This document shows positions 30,048-38,544 of a DNA stretch of 64,000 nucleotides, piece after piece. The translations under genes were made by a program, and so were the position numbers. Source of the DNA: Maricaulis maris MCS10 (GTDB taxonomy: Bacteria > Pseudomonadota > Alphaproteobacteria > Caulobacterales > Maricaulaceae); contig NC_008347.1 in assembly GCF_000014745.1 (NCBI RefSeq), positions 3,302,001 through 3,366,000 on the forward strand. The letters are read 5' to 3'. The number at the start of each line of letters is the position of its first letter. The first letter of the stretch is position 1. Below the pieces are notes generated by a model. It was not told the origin of the DNA, did no database searches, and was given only the letters and a program-made list of their open reading frames with translations.

Positions 30048-30265
30048 GATGGGTCCGGCTCGAAAGTTAGGGAATGCGATGTCTGGCACACCGCGCATAC
30101 CGGCGAGTTGCGCAGTGCCGACGGCCCGGGTAAAGGCGCCCGGCTTCATTTAGTGACGAGTGGGGCAGGTGGAGGGATGAAACCTGCCTGTCCGACCGGG
30201 CCTTGCATCGGCGGGACAAGGGGCGTACACCCGCGCGCCTCGCTTCCACCGGGATGGAGATCCGC

Positions 30266-30691
30266 ATGGCCCGCCGTCAGACCCATACTTCCAAAGGCCC
30301 GAGCCAACGTCAGTTGCGCGCCGGAGAACTCGTTCGGCATGCGCTTGTGGGAATAATCGCGCGCGAGGAATTCCGCGATCCCGACCTTGAGGGCCAGATG
30401 ATCTCGGTGACCGAAGTGCGTCCGAGTCCTGACCTGCGCGTCGCAAAAGTCTATGTCGCACCGCTCGGACGGGGTGATTCAGCCAAGCTTGCGGCCGGCC
30501 TCAACCGTTGCGCGGCTTTCCTGCGCGGTCGGCTGGGTCGGGAGATCGAAATGAAGTTCACGCCGGAACTTCATTTTCATGCCGACAATTCCTTCGATAC
30601 CGCCAGCCATGTCGACGATTTGCTGAACCGTCCGACGGTTCGCAAGGACTTGGACGCTACGCGCGGAAGCGAAGCGGACGCCGAGGATTAG
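30266..30691 (+). CDS. rbfA: 30S ribosome-binding factor A
   Basis: RbfA aids late 30S maturation and cold adaptation. The 141-residue protein opens with a basic stretch (MARRQTHTSKGPSQRQLR) and has the family core GELVRHALVGIIAREEFRDP, then ISVTEVRPSPDLRVAKVYV and the closing PELHFHADNSFD. GGAG stands seven bases before the ATG. Its stop overlaps, on the opposite strand, the stop of the serine hydrolase gene (shared TTAG at 30688-30691). Confidence 0.93.
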   Translation: MARRQTHTSKGPSQRQLRAGELVRHALVGIIAREEFRDPDLEGQMISVTEVRPSPDLRVAKVYVAPLGRGDSAKLAAGLNRCAAFLRGRLGREIEMKFTPELHFHADNSFDTASHVDDLLNRPTVRKDLDATRGSEADAED

Positions 30692-32082
30692 TTCTCACTG
30701 TCTGCCGGTTCAGCCGGCGGAAGCGGCGGCAGGTCCGTGCGTTCCATGCGCCAATGTCTCGGATCGCCGGTCAGGCCGTGTTCAGCGGCGGATATCGTGG
30801 TGACCCGGCCGGCTTCATCCCGTTCAAACTCCAGATCGATGTTGAACAGGCGCCAGTTCAGCGCGTCCTCTCCGGTTGGTGTGAGATGGAAGCGCCAGTT
30901 GCGTTGCGTGAGTATCAGGTCGAGCCCGCCATCCCCCGACCTGACTGAAACCGGTCCGTATGGGCTGCCCGCGTAGAGCCCCACTGCATCCAGATGGGAC
31001 TGGGTCAGGCCATGGGTGGCAGGGCGCAAATTCGGCGACCCGGCGTCGCGACCCTGGGCGAGGGCGTGCAGTACGTCGCGAAGGCCCCAATTGCTGTAGG
31101 ACTCGATATTGGTGCCGTAGACGATGGTCAGGTCGCGCGTTGGCAGGATCGAGATTCCGGCACTGTAGCCAGGCACCGAGCCCTGGATTGTGTAGATAGG
31201 CTCGCCATTGACCAGCAGGGTGCTCCAAGAGCCGGTCATGCTGCCATCAGACTCGAACAGGTCGATGCGGCGGGTCCGCACGGCATCGGCCAGGCGAAGG
31301 AGGTCGCGCATCGGGGCCACAAGGCCGGCTGCTCCCAGACCCGGTGAATCAGGCATGGGTGCGCGCAGGTCGAGCGGCAACGGTCCTGCGGCATAACCGA
31401 TCGGGACGTCGCGGCCTTGCGCGGCATCGCTGCGAGCAAGACGGCTGTCATTCATGCCGAGCGGGACCAGGAATTCCGTCGCGATCAGGGTTTCGAAGCG
31501 AGCATTCATGACCCGCTCGACGACCACCGCCAGAATGCCATAGCCCAGATTGGAGTAGGCGTATTCGTGTGGGCCTGGCCCCGGTGCGGTCTGGCCCCCC
31601 AGCCAGGCAACCAGGCTGTCGCTGCGGGCATCAGGCAAGGCATCCGCAGGAAAATCCCGGGCCAGGCCCGCGGTGTGTGAAATGATGTCGCCGATCCTGA
31701 CAGCGCCATAGCCGGTCAGTTCCGGAACATAGCGCGAGACCGGGGCGTCGGCGGACAGGCGCCCTTCATCGATCAACCGGCGCACCATCGCGGCAGTCAG
31801 GCTCTTGGTGATCGACCCGGTCGGAAAGCGGGCCTCGGCGGTCATCGGTGTGCCATCAACCCAGTCGGCATAGCCGAAGGTCAGGGCGACCGGCTGGTCT
31901 TCGCCTCGTCGGATCATGATCACGCCGGAAAAGTCGCGGCGGTCGACCAGCGGCGCCAGCCAGTCACGTGTTGTCTGTTCGAGATCGGTTGCCGGCAGGG
32001 CCGACTGGGCGGGCGAAGACGGAACAAACAGCGCCAGACCGGCACAGCCAGTGGCACAGACAAGGGCTACAAATCGGAACAT
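30688..32082 (-). CDS. Exported serine hydrolase (beta-lactamase class C/AmpC-like family)
   Basis: The 464-residue protein has an N-terminal signal peptide ([19 protein letters not shown]) and a serine beta-lactamase-like domain. The SxxK motif is seen as [14 protein letters not shown] (near residue 88) and the YxN motif as [14 protein letters not shown]-terminal domain of about 120 residues follows, as in many esterase or D-aminopeptidase relatives. True AmpC function is unlikely because this family is broad. The ATG at 32082 has GGGAG upstream. The start is divergent from truB. Confidence 0.85.
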
Positions 32083-32226
32083 GACGCAACTCCCGGCACG
32101 GATGTTCACGATTATGGTGTTCCGGGTTGTCCATCAAGCGGTCCGCCCTTGCGTCACCTGTGGCGATCCGATAGGCCCGCCCCTCCTGCGGCCGGGTCCG
32201 ATCCCCGGCGCCAGATGGAGCAAGAC

Positions 32227-33183
32227 ATGGCAAGACGCCGCAAGGGCGATGACATCCACGGCTGGGTGATCCTCGACAAACCCCTCGACATGACCTCAAC
32301 CCAGGCCGTTTCTGCGGTCCGGCGGATCTATAATGCCAAGAAGGCTGGCCACGCCGGGACGCTGGATCCGCTGGCGTCGGGCATCCTGCCGATCGCGCTA
32401 GGTGAGGCTACCAAGACAGTGCCCTTCGCCGTCGAGGGTTCGAAAATATACCGTTTCACCATCAAGTGGGGTGAGCGGACCACGACACTCGACCGCGAGG
32501 GCGAGGTGGTCGCTACCAGTGATGTGCGACCGACGCCGGAAGAGGTCGCGGCGGTGCTGCCCGACTTCACGGGCGAGATCCAGCAGATCCCGCCGGCCTT
32601 CTCCGCCATCAAGGTCGATGGCGAGCGGGCCTATGACCTTGCCCGCAGCGGTGAAGATGTCCAACTCGAGGCGCGTCCGGTCCAGATCATCTCGCTACAG
32701 CTTCTCGATTGCCCGGATGCCGACATGGCCGTGTTGGAAATGCGTTGTGGCAAAGGCGCCTACGTTCGATCCATGGCCCGCGACATTGCCCATGCGCTGG
32801 GGACGGAAGGACATGTCGCCGCGCTTCGCCGGATTCGTGTTGGCGGATTCGTCGAGGCGGAATCCACAAGGCTGGACGAACTGGAAGAAATGGCTCATAA
32901 GGGCGCCGCTTCGGAAGCTCTGCTCCCGGTTCAGACCGCGCTGGACGACATCCCGGCGCTGGCCATAACCGAAGAGGAATCCTTCCAGTTGAAGCTAGGA
33001 CGCTCGATCGTCCTGCTCCCGCGTCAAGCGCAAGAGCTGAAGGCGCAGCGCCGACCCCGCGAGATCGCGGGCAAGGACTGCACTTTTACCGCTTTGGCCC
33101 TTTGCGATGGTGTGGCAGTGGCGCTCGGCGACGCAAGGGCCGGAAAGTTCCAGCCCTCGCGTGTTTTCAACCTCACTCCCTGA
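32227..33183 (+). CDS. truB: tRNA pseudouridine-55 synthase
   Basis: TruB makes pseudouridine 55 in the T-loop of tRNAs. From the ATG at 32227 it has 318 residues. Seen are [16 protein letters not shown], the catalytic Asp in [20 protein letters not shown] (near residue 47), and [19 protein letters not shown]. The rbfA-truB-rpsO-pnp order is conserved; here a serine hydrolase gene on the other strand is inserted between rbfA and truB. The stop codon lies within a hairpin before rpsO. Confidence 0.95.
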
Positions 33184-33196
33184 CAATTCAGGGAGT
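33175..33196 (+). promoter_or_regulatory. Hairpin spanning the truB stop codon, upstream of rpsO
   Basis: ACTCCCTGA (33175-33183, including the truB TGA) pairs perfectly with TCAGGGAGT (33188-33196) around a CAAT loop. There is no T run behind it, so it is not a standard terminator. It sits 26 bases before the rpsO start and could be a processing or control site. Confidence 0.5.
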
Positions 33197-33222
33197 CGAC
33201 ATAACGAGTTTAGGAGAACCCG

Positions 33223-33492
33223 ATGTCGATTACGCAAGAGCGCAAATCCGCGCTGATCGCTGAACATGCCCGTGGCAAAACCGACACGGGATCGCCGGAA
33301 GTGCAAGTGGCCATCCTGACCACCCGGATTGCCAACCTTACCGAGCACTTCAAGACCCACAAGAAGGACAACCACTCGCGTCGCGGCCTTCTTAAGATGG
33401 TCTCCCAGCGCCGCCGGCTTCTCGACTACGTCAAGAACAAGGACGTGGCCCGTTACCAGGCCATCATCGAGAAACTGGGTCTGCGCCGCTGA
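33223..33492 (+). CDS. rpsO: 30S ribosomal protein S15
   Basis: S15 is a primary 16S rRNA binding protein. The 89-residue length is exactly typical, and family sequence is clear throughout ([60 protein letters not shown]). TAGGAGAA precedes the ATG. It is followed 29 bases later by pnp, the usual pairing. Confidence 0.98.
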   Translation: MSITQERKSALIAEHARGKTDTGSPEVQVAILTTRIANLTEHFKTHKKDNHSRRGLLKMVSQRRRLLDYVKNKDVARYQAIIEKLGLRR

Positions 33493-33521
33493 TCCGCGAC
33501 GCCATCCGTACGAAAGACGAT

Positions 33522-35654
33522 ATGTTCGATATCCAGAAAGAAACGATTGAGTGGGCGGGTCGCCCACTCACCATCGAAACCGGGCGGGTTGCCCGTCAAG
33601 CCGACGGCGCCGTCATGGTGTCCTACGGTGAGACCACCGTCCTCGCCACAGCAGTTGGCGTCAAACAGGCCAAGCCGGGAGTCGATTTCTTCCCGCTGAC
33701 GGTCAATTACCAGGAAAAATACTTCGCGGCGGGCAAGATCCCCGGCGGCTTCTTCAAACGTGAAGGCCGGCCGACGGACAAGGAGACGCTCACCTCGCGC
33801 CTCATCGACCGTCCGATCCGTCCGCTGTTCGTCAAGGGCTTCAAGAACGAAGTCCAGGTGATGCTGACGGTCCTGTCGCACGACCTTGAAAATGATCCCG
33901 ACATTGTCGGCATGATCGGCGCCTCAGCGGCCCTGGTCCTGTCCGGTCTGCCCTTCATGGGTCCGATCGGCGCGGCCCGTGTCGGTTACAAGGACGGCGA
34001 ATATGTCATCAACCCGCCTTGCGACGAGATGGATGACAGCGAGCTTGATCTCGTCGTCGCCGGTACGCAGGACGCGGTGATGATGGTGGAATCGGAAGCC
34101 AAGGAGCTGTCCGAAGAAGTCATGCTCGGCGCTGTCATGGCCGGCCACAAGGCCTTCCAGCCGGTGATCGACATGATCATCAAGCTGGCCGAACGCGCTG
34201 CCAAGGAACCGTGGGATTACGCTCCGGCGGATCACTCGGCCGAGGAAGCCAAGGTTCGCGACCTGATCGGTGACGATCTGGCCGCCGCCTACACGATCGT
34301 CGACAAGACCGAGCGCTACAAGGCGGTCGGTGCGGCGAAAGACAAGGCTGTGGAAGCCCTGCTCCAGACCGAAGAGCGTCCGGACGGCATCGACATGACG
34401 ACCCTCAAGGACGTCATGAAAGCGGTCGAGAGCTCCATCGTTCGCGGTGGCATCATCAAGACCGGCAAGCGTATCGACGGTCGTTCCCTCGATCAGGTCC
34501 GCTCTATCGTGTCTGAAGCCGGCATCCTGCCGCGGACGCACGGTTCGGCCCTGTTCACGCGTGGGGAAACCCAGGCCCTGGTCGTTGCGACCCTGGGCAC
34601 GGGCGAAGATGAGCAATTCATCGATGCCCTGACGGGTACCTACAAAGAACGCTTCATGCTGCACTACAATTTCCCGCCCTACTCGGTTGGTGAGACGTCT
34701 TTCCGTCTTGCTCCGGGTCGCCGGGAAATCGGACACGGCAAGCTGGCCTGGCGTGCGGTGAAAGCCGTCCTGCCGACCAAGGAAGACTTCCCGTACACGA
34801 TCCGCCTGGTCTCCGAGATCACCGAGTCAAACGGCTCGTCCTCGATGGCCACGGTCTGTGGCGCTTCGCTGTCCATGATGGACGCCGGCGTGCCGATCAC
34901 CCGTCCGGTCTCTGGCATCGCCATGGGCCTGATCAAGGATCCGGAGGGCATTGCTGTTCTCTCCGACATCCTGGGTGATGAGGATCATCTCGGCGATATG
35001 GACTTCAAGGTGGCTGGTACCACCGAAGGCGTCACCTCGCTGCAGATGGACATCAAGATCGCGGGTATCGACGAGGAAATCATGAAGACAGCCCTGGCCC
35101 AGGCCAGCGGTGGTCGTCTGCACATCCTCGAAGAGATGGGCAAGGCTCTGGGTGAAGCCCGGACCGAGCTGGGTGAATTCGCGCCTCGCATCGAAACCAT
35201 CACCATTCCGACCGACAAGATCCGCGACGTGATCGGTTCGGGCGGCAAGGTGATCCGCGAGATCGTCGAAACCACCGGTGCCAAGGTCGACGTCAATGAC
35301 GACGGCGTGATCAAGGTCTCGTCCTCGGACGGCGCATCGATCAAGGCAGCTCTCGACTGGATCCACGGTCTCACGGCCGAGCCGGAAGAAGGCCAGATCT
35401 ACAAGGGCAAGGTCGTCAAGGTCATGGACTTTGGTGCCTTCGTGAACTTCTTCGGTCCCAAGGACGGTCTCGTCCACGTGTCCCAGCTCAAGGCTGAGCG
35501 CGTGAACCACCCGTCTGACGTGGTCAAGGAAGGCCAGGAAGTCTACGTCAAGCTCTTGGGCTTCGATGATCGCGGCAAGGTTCGCCTGTCGATGAAAATC
35601 ATCGACCAGGAAACCGGCGAAGAGATCAAGAAGGAACAGGAAGACGCTGAGTAA
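33522..35654 (+). CDS. pnp: Polyribonucleotide nucleotidyltransferase (PNPase)
   Basis: PNPase is a phosphorolytic 3'-5' exoribonuclease and degradosome component. The 710-residue protein has two RNase PH-like domains (first with [20 protein letters not shown], second with [20 protein letters not shown] and [12 protein letters not shown]-type sequence), a KH domain ([20 protein letters not shown], near residue 570) and a C-terminal S1 domain ([20 protein letters not shown]). The end is acidic. An intrinsic terminator follows 32 bases after the stop. Confidence 0.97.
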   Translation: MFDIQKETIEWAGRPLTIETGRVARQADGAVMVSYGETTVLATAVGVKQAKPGVDFFPLTVNYQEKYFAAGKIPGGFFKREGRPTDKETLTSRLIDRPIRPLFVKGFKNEVQVMLTVLSHDLENDPDIVGMIGASAALVLSGLPFMGPIGAARVGYKDGEYVINPPCDEMDDSELDLVVAGTQDAVMMVESEAKELSEEVMLGAVMAGHKAFQPVIDMIIKLAERAAKEPWDYAPADHSAEEAKVRDLIGDDLAAAYTIVDKTERYKAVGAAKDKAVEALLQTEERPDGIDMTTLKDVMKAVESSIVRGGIIKTGKRIDGRSLDQVRSIVSEAGILPRTHGSALFTRGETQALVVATLGTGEDEQFIDALTGTYKERFMLHYNFPPYSVGETSFRLAPGRREIGHGKLAWRAVKAVLPTKEDFPYTIRLVSEITESNGSSSMATVCGASLSMMDAGVPITRPVSGIAMGLIKDPEGIAVLSDILGDEDHLGDMDFKVAGTTEGVTSLQMDIKIAGIDEEIMKTALAQASGGRLHILEEMGKALGEARTELGEFAPRIETITIPTDKIRDVIGSGGKVIREIVETTGAKVDVNDDGVIKVSSSDGASIKAALDWIHGLTAEPEEGQIYKGKVVKVMDFGAFVNFFGPKDGLVHVSQLKAERVNHPSDVVKEGQEVYVKLLGFDDRGKVRLSMKIIDQETGEEIKKEQEDAE

Positions 35655-35686
35655 GCGATTTTCTGACCGATCGATTGATCAAGGAA

Positions 35687-35720
35687 CCCCGCTGGCGCAA
35701 GCTGGCGGGGTTTTTCTTTT
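35687..35720 (+). terminator. Intrinsic terminator after pnp
   Basis: CCCCGCTGGC and GCTGGCGGGG pair over ten positions, two of them G.U wobbles, around a GCAA tetraloop (35687-35710), followed by TTTTTCTTTT. The stem is almost identical to the fabI terminator near 44050. Confidence 0.92.
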
Positions 35721-35766
35721 GGGGCTGCACGCCCGGTGCCCATCATTCGACAGGACTGGATGAATC

Positions 35767-36237
35767 GTGAATTGGGATATTTTTGATTTCGCGATAGCGG
35801 CGGCGATGCTGGCTGTTCTGGGGATCGGCCTTGCCCTGGTTTTCCGGGGAAGCGCGCATTGGGCGAGCCGGCTCGCCGGGGCGGGACTATTGGTCGTCAA
35901 CCTGCTTCTGTTCTGGATCAATGGCGCGGTTGGTATCATCGGAGATGCCGGCAATGACGCCAATATGCTCTATCTCGCAGTCCCGTTGGTCGGTCTGGGC
36001 GGCGCGGCCTGCCAGGTTTTTCGCGGTCGGGGGCTTGGCGTGGCCTGCCTGGCGTCGGCGGCTATCCTGATCGTTGTCGCAACAATCACAGTCTTGGCAG
36101 GTTGGGGCGGAGAGGGCCCCGCCTGGCCTTGGGATGTCATTGTCATAACGCTCGTCTTCGCGACGCTCTTCGCGATCATGGCAGGTCTGAACCGTTTCGG
36201 CCTGCGCGCTCAGTCGGTGTCCAGCCTGGCCCGGTAG
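35767..36237 (+). CDS. Small hypothetical membrane protein
   Basis: The 156-residue protein, read from a GTG start, consists mainly of four hydrophobic helices: FAIAAAMLAVLGIGLALVF, RLAGAGLLVVNLLLFWI, LGVACLASAAILIVVATITV and VIVITLVFATLFAIMAG. I do not recognise the family. The 3' end overlaps the end of the opposite-strand LytTR gene by 28 bases. The start is uncertain, since the Shine-Dalgarno sequence is weak. Confidence 0.6.
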   Translation: MNWDIFDFAIAAAMLAVLGIGLALVFRGSAHWASRLAGAGLLVVNLLLFWINGAVGIIGDAGNDANMLYLAVPLVGLGGAACQVFRGRGLGVACLASAAILIVVATITVLAGWGGEGPAWPWDVIVITLVFATLFAIMAGLNRFGLRAQSVSSLAR

Positions 36238-37070
36238 CGGCGACTGCCGGGTATCTGTGTCCCGGTATCGAGCGTGATCGTGACGTCACCTTCGCCGGTT
36301 GGCGCAATCTCGCGAATGGCACCCCGGTTGACCAACCAGGATCGATGCACCCTGACCGCATCGACTCCGGCCTCCCCCAGTTGTTTTTCCAGCTCGGTGA
36401 GCGTGGACCTGGCGAGGTGCCTGCCGCTGGCAAGGCCGATTTCGACATAGTTTCCGGCGGCCTGCGCGGCGCGGAACTCGTCCGCGGCGATCCGCAGGGT
36501 CCGGCCACCGCATTTGAGAGTCAGCCGGTGGCTCTGCCGCGCCTCGGCCCGGGCGACATCGACTTCCAGCTGGCGCATCTGCAAGGCGAGCGAGACCGCC
36601 ATGATGATCTGATAGCCGGCATAGGTGCCGATATCCTTGCGGGCCTCATAGACGATCTCACGCCAGGGCGAGTCATGGAAAAACTCGTAATCGCCGCCAT
36701 AGCCAAAGGCCCATACGCCTTCGCGGATCAGGACCATGCCGAGCACGTGCAGGCTCGTATAGCCAAGAAATCCCGCGACATGCCAGGGCAGCGAGCTCAT
36801 CCAGCGCCCCGGTTCCAGCGGCGCGCGCAGGCCCAGCCACATCATGGCCGGGGCCATAAGGGCGGTCATGATCACGCTGGACCCTTCGGTCACCCAGGAG
36901 AAGAAGGGCGGCCCCGCCCGCCCGTCTCGGGCGAATTCGGTGTCGATCGATGTGGAGGCAATGACCCAGAACACGAACAAGGTCAGCCAGGCAAACTGGC
37001 AGGCCAGCCAGAAAGCGCGGATCTCGGCCTGGTTGGCGCGAGTGCGATCAGCGGAAAGCGGTTCGGTCAT
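36210..37070 (-). CDS. Membrane-bound LytTR-domain transcription regulator
   Basis: The 286-residue protein has several hydrophobic helices in its first 160 residues (WLACQFAWLTLFVFWVIAS, VIMTALMAPAMMWLGL, VAGFLGYTSLHVLGMVLI, YQIIMAVSLALQM), a short helical linker, then a C-terminal LytTR DNA-binding domain: HRLTLKCGGRTLRIAADEFR, AAGNYVEIGLASGRH, DAVRVHRSWLVNRGAI. LytTR proteins bind paired direct repeats. It is divergent from an acyltransferase gene, with a 21-bp direct repeat in the 178-base gap. The ATG at 37070 is preferred to the upstream GTG. Confidence 0.85.
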   Translation of the reverse strand: MTEPLSADRTRANQAEIRAFWLACQFAWLTLFVFWVIASTSIDTEFARDGRAGPPFFSWVTEGSSVIMTALMAPAMMWLGLRAPLEPGRWMSSLPWHVAGFLGYTSLHVLGMVLIREGVWAFGYGGDYEFFHDSPWREIVYEARKDIGTYAGYQIIMAVSLALQMRQLEVDVARAEARQSHRLTLKCGGRTLRIAADEFRAAQAAGNYVEIGLASGRHLARSTLTELEKQLGEAGVDAVRVHRSWLVNRGAIREIAPTGEGDVTITLDTGTQIPGSRRYRARLDTD

Positions 37071-37125
37071 GTCGCGATGCCCAACCACAGCGCGGCGGGC
37101 GGCAAGCAGCGGCTTGGCCGCCTAT

Positions 37126-37207
37126 CCCTGCAAACCGCCACTGGTCCCCGGTCTGCAGAAACACGTCCCAGCAGCCTGCCGGTCGCCCCTGCGAACTGGC
37201 ACTGGTC
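37126..37207. repeat. Pair of 21-bp direct repeats between LytTR regulator and acyltransferase
   Basis: Copies at 37126-37146 and 37187-37207 match at 18 of 21 positions (shared core CACTGGTC, preceded by CCCTGC and AAC). Their starts are 61 bases apart, close to six helical turns. They lie in the gap between the divergent genes, where an operator for the LytTR protein would be expected. Confidence 0.55.
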
Positions 37208-37248
37208 GCGAGTGGCAGCGATGACAATGGCCGACGAGGAGTTCTCCC

Positions 37249-38484
37249 ATGACCGCGACATTGACCCATTCCCCCAGAATGCCCGTTCCGGGCCGCCAGT
37301 ACGGCCTCGACTGGCTGCGCATCGGCGTCTTCATCCTGTTGATCTTCTATCACACCGGCATGTTCTTCAATACGGAGGGCTGGCACGCCAAGAGCCTCAA
37401 TGCGAATGACGCCATGGAGCCGTTCATGTGGCTCTCCAGCCCTTGGCGCCTGCCCTTGCTCTTCCTGATTTCCGGCGTCGCCATGCGCTTTCTGTCGGAC
37501 AAGCTGGGCAGCGGCAAGTTTGCCCTCGACCGCCTCTGGCGCCTGTTCCCGGTGATCCTGTTCGGCATGTATGTGGTCGTGCCGCCGCAATCCTATTCCG
37601 AACTGCGCATCGCCGGCATCATCGAGCCGGGCTACTGGGACTTCTTCCGCCAGTATGCCGGCGAATGGGCGGGCCCCTGGGAGCTGCACACACCGACCTG
37701 GAACCATCTCTGGTATGTCGTTTATCTCTTCGTATATTCCCTGCTTCTGGCCCCCGTCTTCCCCCTGCTGCGCAAGCTGGCCGACAGCAAGATGATGCAG
37801 GCGGCCGGCCAGGCATCGTCGCGCGGCTGGCTCGGCACCCTGGCGCTGATCAGCCTGCCCCTTCTGCCCTTCCTCCTTGTGCGCTTTACCCTGTTTGAGC
37901 ATTTCCCGACGAGTCATGACCTGACCGAGGACTGGGCCAATCACGCCAACTCCTTCTCGATGGTGTTGATCGGCTATTTCATGGCCAGGAATGAGGGCGT
38001 GTGGCGCGGGGTCGACCGGGCCCTGCCGGTTGTCGGTGCGTTGACGGCTGTCTTGCTGGCCTATCTGTTCTGGGCCTACACCCATATCGAGATCGCGCTC
38101 GGCGAACCCGCCCTTTTGTGGTTTGCCCGTCTGGCCCGTATCGTCTTCATGTGGTCGATCATCCTGACCCTGCTGGGGGCAGCCCGTCGATGGATGAACC
38201 AGGACGGACCGGTCCGGCGCTACCTCACGGCAGCGGTCTTTCCCTGGTACATCCTGCACCAGACCATCATCGTCATTGTCGGCTTTGCGATCCGGGATGC
38301 CGGATATGGTGTGTGGACCGAATTCGCGATCATCACTGCGGCGACGGTCAGTGGCTGTCTGCTGGGCTTTGAAGTCCTCCGCCACATTCCGGTCCTGCGC
38401 CTGGTGATGGGGATGAAAGCGCTTGCCCCGGCCATCGCGCAGGCCCAGACGGTGCAGACCGCACAGACATTACAAAAACTTTAG
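37249..38484 (+). CDS. Acyltransferase-3 family membrane protein
   Basis: This 411-residue protein has ten or so hydrophobic helices. It starts with the family pattern YGLDWLRIGVFILLIFYHTG (the invariant RxxxxxxLxxxH-type start), followed by WRLPLLFLISGVAMRF and PTWNHLWYVVYLFVYSLLLA. This resembles the OpgC/MdoC-like branch that O-acylates glucans or other surface polymers, but the acceptor cannot be told. GAGGAG lies seven bases before the ATG. It is transcribed away from the LytTR gene and is probably its target. An S9 peptidase follows. Confidence 0.82.
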   Translation: MTATLTHSPRMPVPGRQYGLDWLRIGVFILLIFYHTGMFFNTEGWHAKSLNANDAMEPFMWLSSPWRLPLLFLISGVAMRFLSDKLGSGKFALDRLWRLFPVILFGMYVVVPPQSYSELRIAGIIEPGYWDFFRQYAGEWAGPWELHTPTWNHLWYVVYLFVYSLLLAPVFPLLRKLADSKMMQAAGQASSRGWLGTLALISLPLLPFLLVRFTLFEHFPTSHDLTEDWANHANSFSMVLIGYFMARNEGVWRGVDRALPVVGALTAVLLAYLFWAYTHIEIALGEPALLWFARLARIVFMWSIILTLLGAARRWMNQDGPVRRYLTAAVFPWYILHQTIIVIVGFAIRDAGYGVWTEFAIITAATVSGCLLGFEVLRHIPVLRLVMGMKALAPAIAQAQTVQTAQTLQKL

Positions 38485-38544
38485 ACGAAAGCCCGGCCCA
38501 GCCGCCTATCTTCCCCGGGAATGGATTTTCCCGGGGAGTACGGC

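Noticed and set aside
30048-30265. Possible small gene upstream of rbfA
   Set aside because: The 218-base gap between the NTF2-like gene and rbfA has only short frames with weak starts and no motif.
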